This document shows positions 63,276-64,000 of a DNA stretch of 64,000 nt, piece after piece (position 1 is the first letter of the stretch; each line of letters starts with the position of its first letter). The stretch is from the NCBI GenBank assembly GCA_965248805.1, contig CBDFKJ010000008.1:620001-684000 (forward strand), given 5' to 3'. Under the pieces are notes generated by a model. It had not been told where the DNA came from. It saw nothing but the letters and a program-made list of their open reading frames with translations, and searched no databases. This DNA is from CBDFKJ01 sp965248805. GTDB taxonomy: Bacteria > Pseudomonadota > Alphaproteobacteria > UBA6615. The position numbers and the translations under genes were made by a program.

Positions 63276-64000
63276 CTACATGTTGCCATAGCCGGGGCCG
63301 GCGCCGCCTTCCGGCGCGACCCAGTGGATATTTTGTGTCGGGTCCTTGATGTCGCAAGTCTTGCAGTGGATGCAGTTGGCGGCGTTGATTTGCAAGCGTT
63401 TCTCCGCTCCTTCGCCGACAAACTCGTACACGCCGGCCGGGCAGTAGCGCTGTTCCGGCCCGTCGTAGTGCGCCAGGTTCGTCGCTACCGGCACCGTCGC
63501 GTCTCTTAAGGTCAAATGCACAGGCTGATCTTCGCTATGGGCGCTGTTGGTCAAGAAGACGGAAGACATCAGGTCGAAGGTGATCTTGCCGTCGGGCGTC
63601 GGATAGTCGATCGGCGGGCACGAAGCGGCGGGGCTGAGCGTCGTGTGGTCGCCGGCGCCGTGGTGCAGCGTCCACGGCGCGCGGCCGCGCAGCAGCACCT
63701 GATCGATGCCGGCTGCCAGCGTGCCCCAGCCGAGACCCCAATGAAACGATGGCCGGAAATTGCGCGCCCGACGAAGCTCGTCGTAGGCCCACGACCGTCG
63801 AAACAAGTGCGCATAGGACGCCAGTTCGGCCGGCGGTGAGCCTTCGTCCAGGGCCAAAGACAACGCCTCGGCGGCCAGCATGCCCGACTTCATTGCCGTA
63901 TGTGTGCCCTTGATCTTGGCCACATTCATCGTCCCGGCCTCGCAGCCGATGAGCGCGCCGCCGGGGAAAGTCAGTTTCGGTAGCGACTGCAATCCGCCCT
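63276..64000 (-). CDS. etfD: Electron transfer flavoprotein-ubiquinone oxidoreductase, C-terminal part
   Basis: Membrane-bound enzyme passing electrons from ETF to ubiquinone. Only the last about 240 residues are in the window; the gene enters from the right edge. It begins in the FAD/quinone domain (PGGALIGCEAGTMNVAKIKG, THTAMKSGMLAAEALSLAL) and ends with the [4Fe-4S] domain: RYCPAGVYEFV, ANCIHCKTCDIKDPTQNI. The typical C-terminus PEGGAGPGYGNM is complete. Confidence 0.95.
   Translation of the reverse strand, partial: GGLQSLPKLTFPGGALIGCEAGTMNVAKIKGTHTAMKSGMLAAEALSLALDEGSPPAELASYAHLFRRSWAYDELRRARNFRPSFHWGLGWGTLAAGIDQVLLRGRAPWTLHHGAGDHTTLSPAASCPPIDYPTPDGKITFDLMSSVFLTNSAHSEDQPVHLTLRDATVPVATNLAHYDGPEQRYCPAGVYEFVGEGAEKRLQINAANCIHCKTCDIKDPTQNIHWVAPEGGAGPGYGNM

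Overview
The window is high-GC DNA from an alphaproteobacterium, most likely Rhodospirillales-like or an unplaced lineage. This rests on the purC-purS-purQ-purL-bolA-grxD order divergent from an ATP-synthase zeta inhibitor gene, the chpT/DUF3553 pair, an etfD-TPR-ispE-tRNA-Gln block, and alphaproteobacterial-type TRAP, formate dehydrogenase and IS630 genes. The genus cannot be named from the sequence alone.

Layout. 1-5.3 kb: two chemotaxis receptors, the first broken, flank a periplasmic c-heme sensor-like protein. 5.4-8.9 kb: a small membrane protein, a methyltransferase and a broken membrane phosphatase/sulfatase. 8.9-14.7 kb: purine biosynthesis with BolA/Grx4, a broken NRDE gene and the zeta inhibitor. 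14.7-23.5 kb: a catabolic block with a PhyH dioxygenase, creatininase, a TRAP transporter whose binding-protein gene is frameshifted, a gentisate-dioxygenase-like cupin, an MFS carrier and maleylacetate reductase. 23.5-30.5 kb: oligopeptidase B, DUF1697, a broken hydantoinase beside a DapA-like gene, a broken pncB and mobA. 30.5-36.3 kb: a possible non-coding transcript, then a NAD-type molybdenum formate dehydrogenase operon; mobA supplies its cofactor.

36.4-60.2 kb is an accessory, heavily rearranged region. Truncated chpT and fliF lie back to back around three hairpins. Next come a Mu-like prophage remnant with packaging genes on the minus strand and tail genes on the plus strand, a second phage remnant (GpA terminase, Nu1, prim-pol/helicase, HTH protein), a dead type I restriction-modification locus split by an IS630 element, and fragments of an SGNH hydrolase and an acyl ligase. 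No integrase, repressor, capsid or portal protease gene is visible. Core genes resume at tRNA-Gln (ispE, a TPR lipoprotein-like gene, etfD).

The most striking property is decay. About 20 genes carry frameshifts, in-frame stops or truncations, and they include receptors, chpT and fliF, so the chemotaxis/flagellar programme in particular looks to be eroding. I found no clearly new defence or biosynthetic system. The best leads for something undescribed are the promoter-to-terminator non-coding unit at 30.5-30.9 kb, the small-protein/methyltransferase/phosphatase trio, and several enzymes that keep their fold but have lost a key residue.
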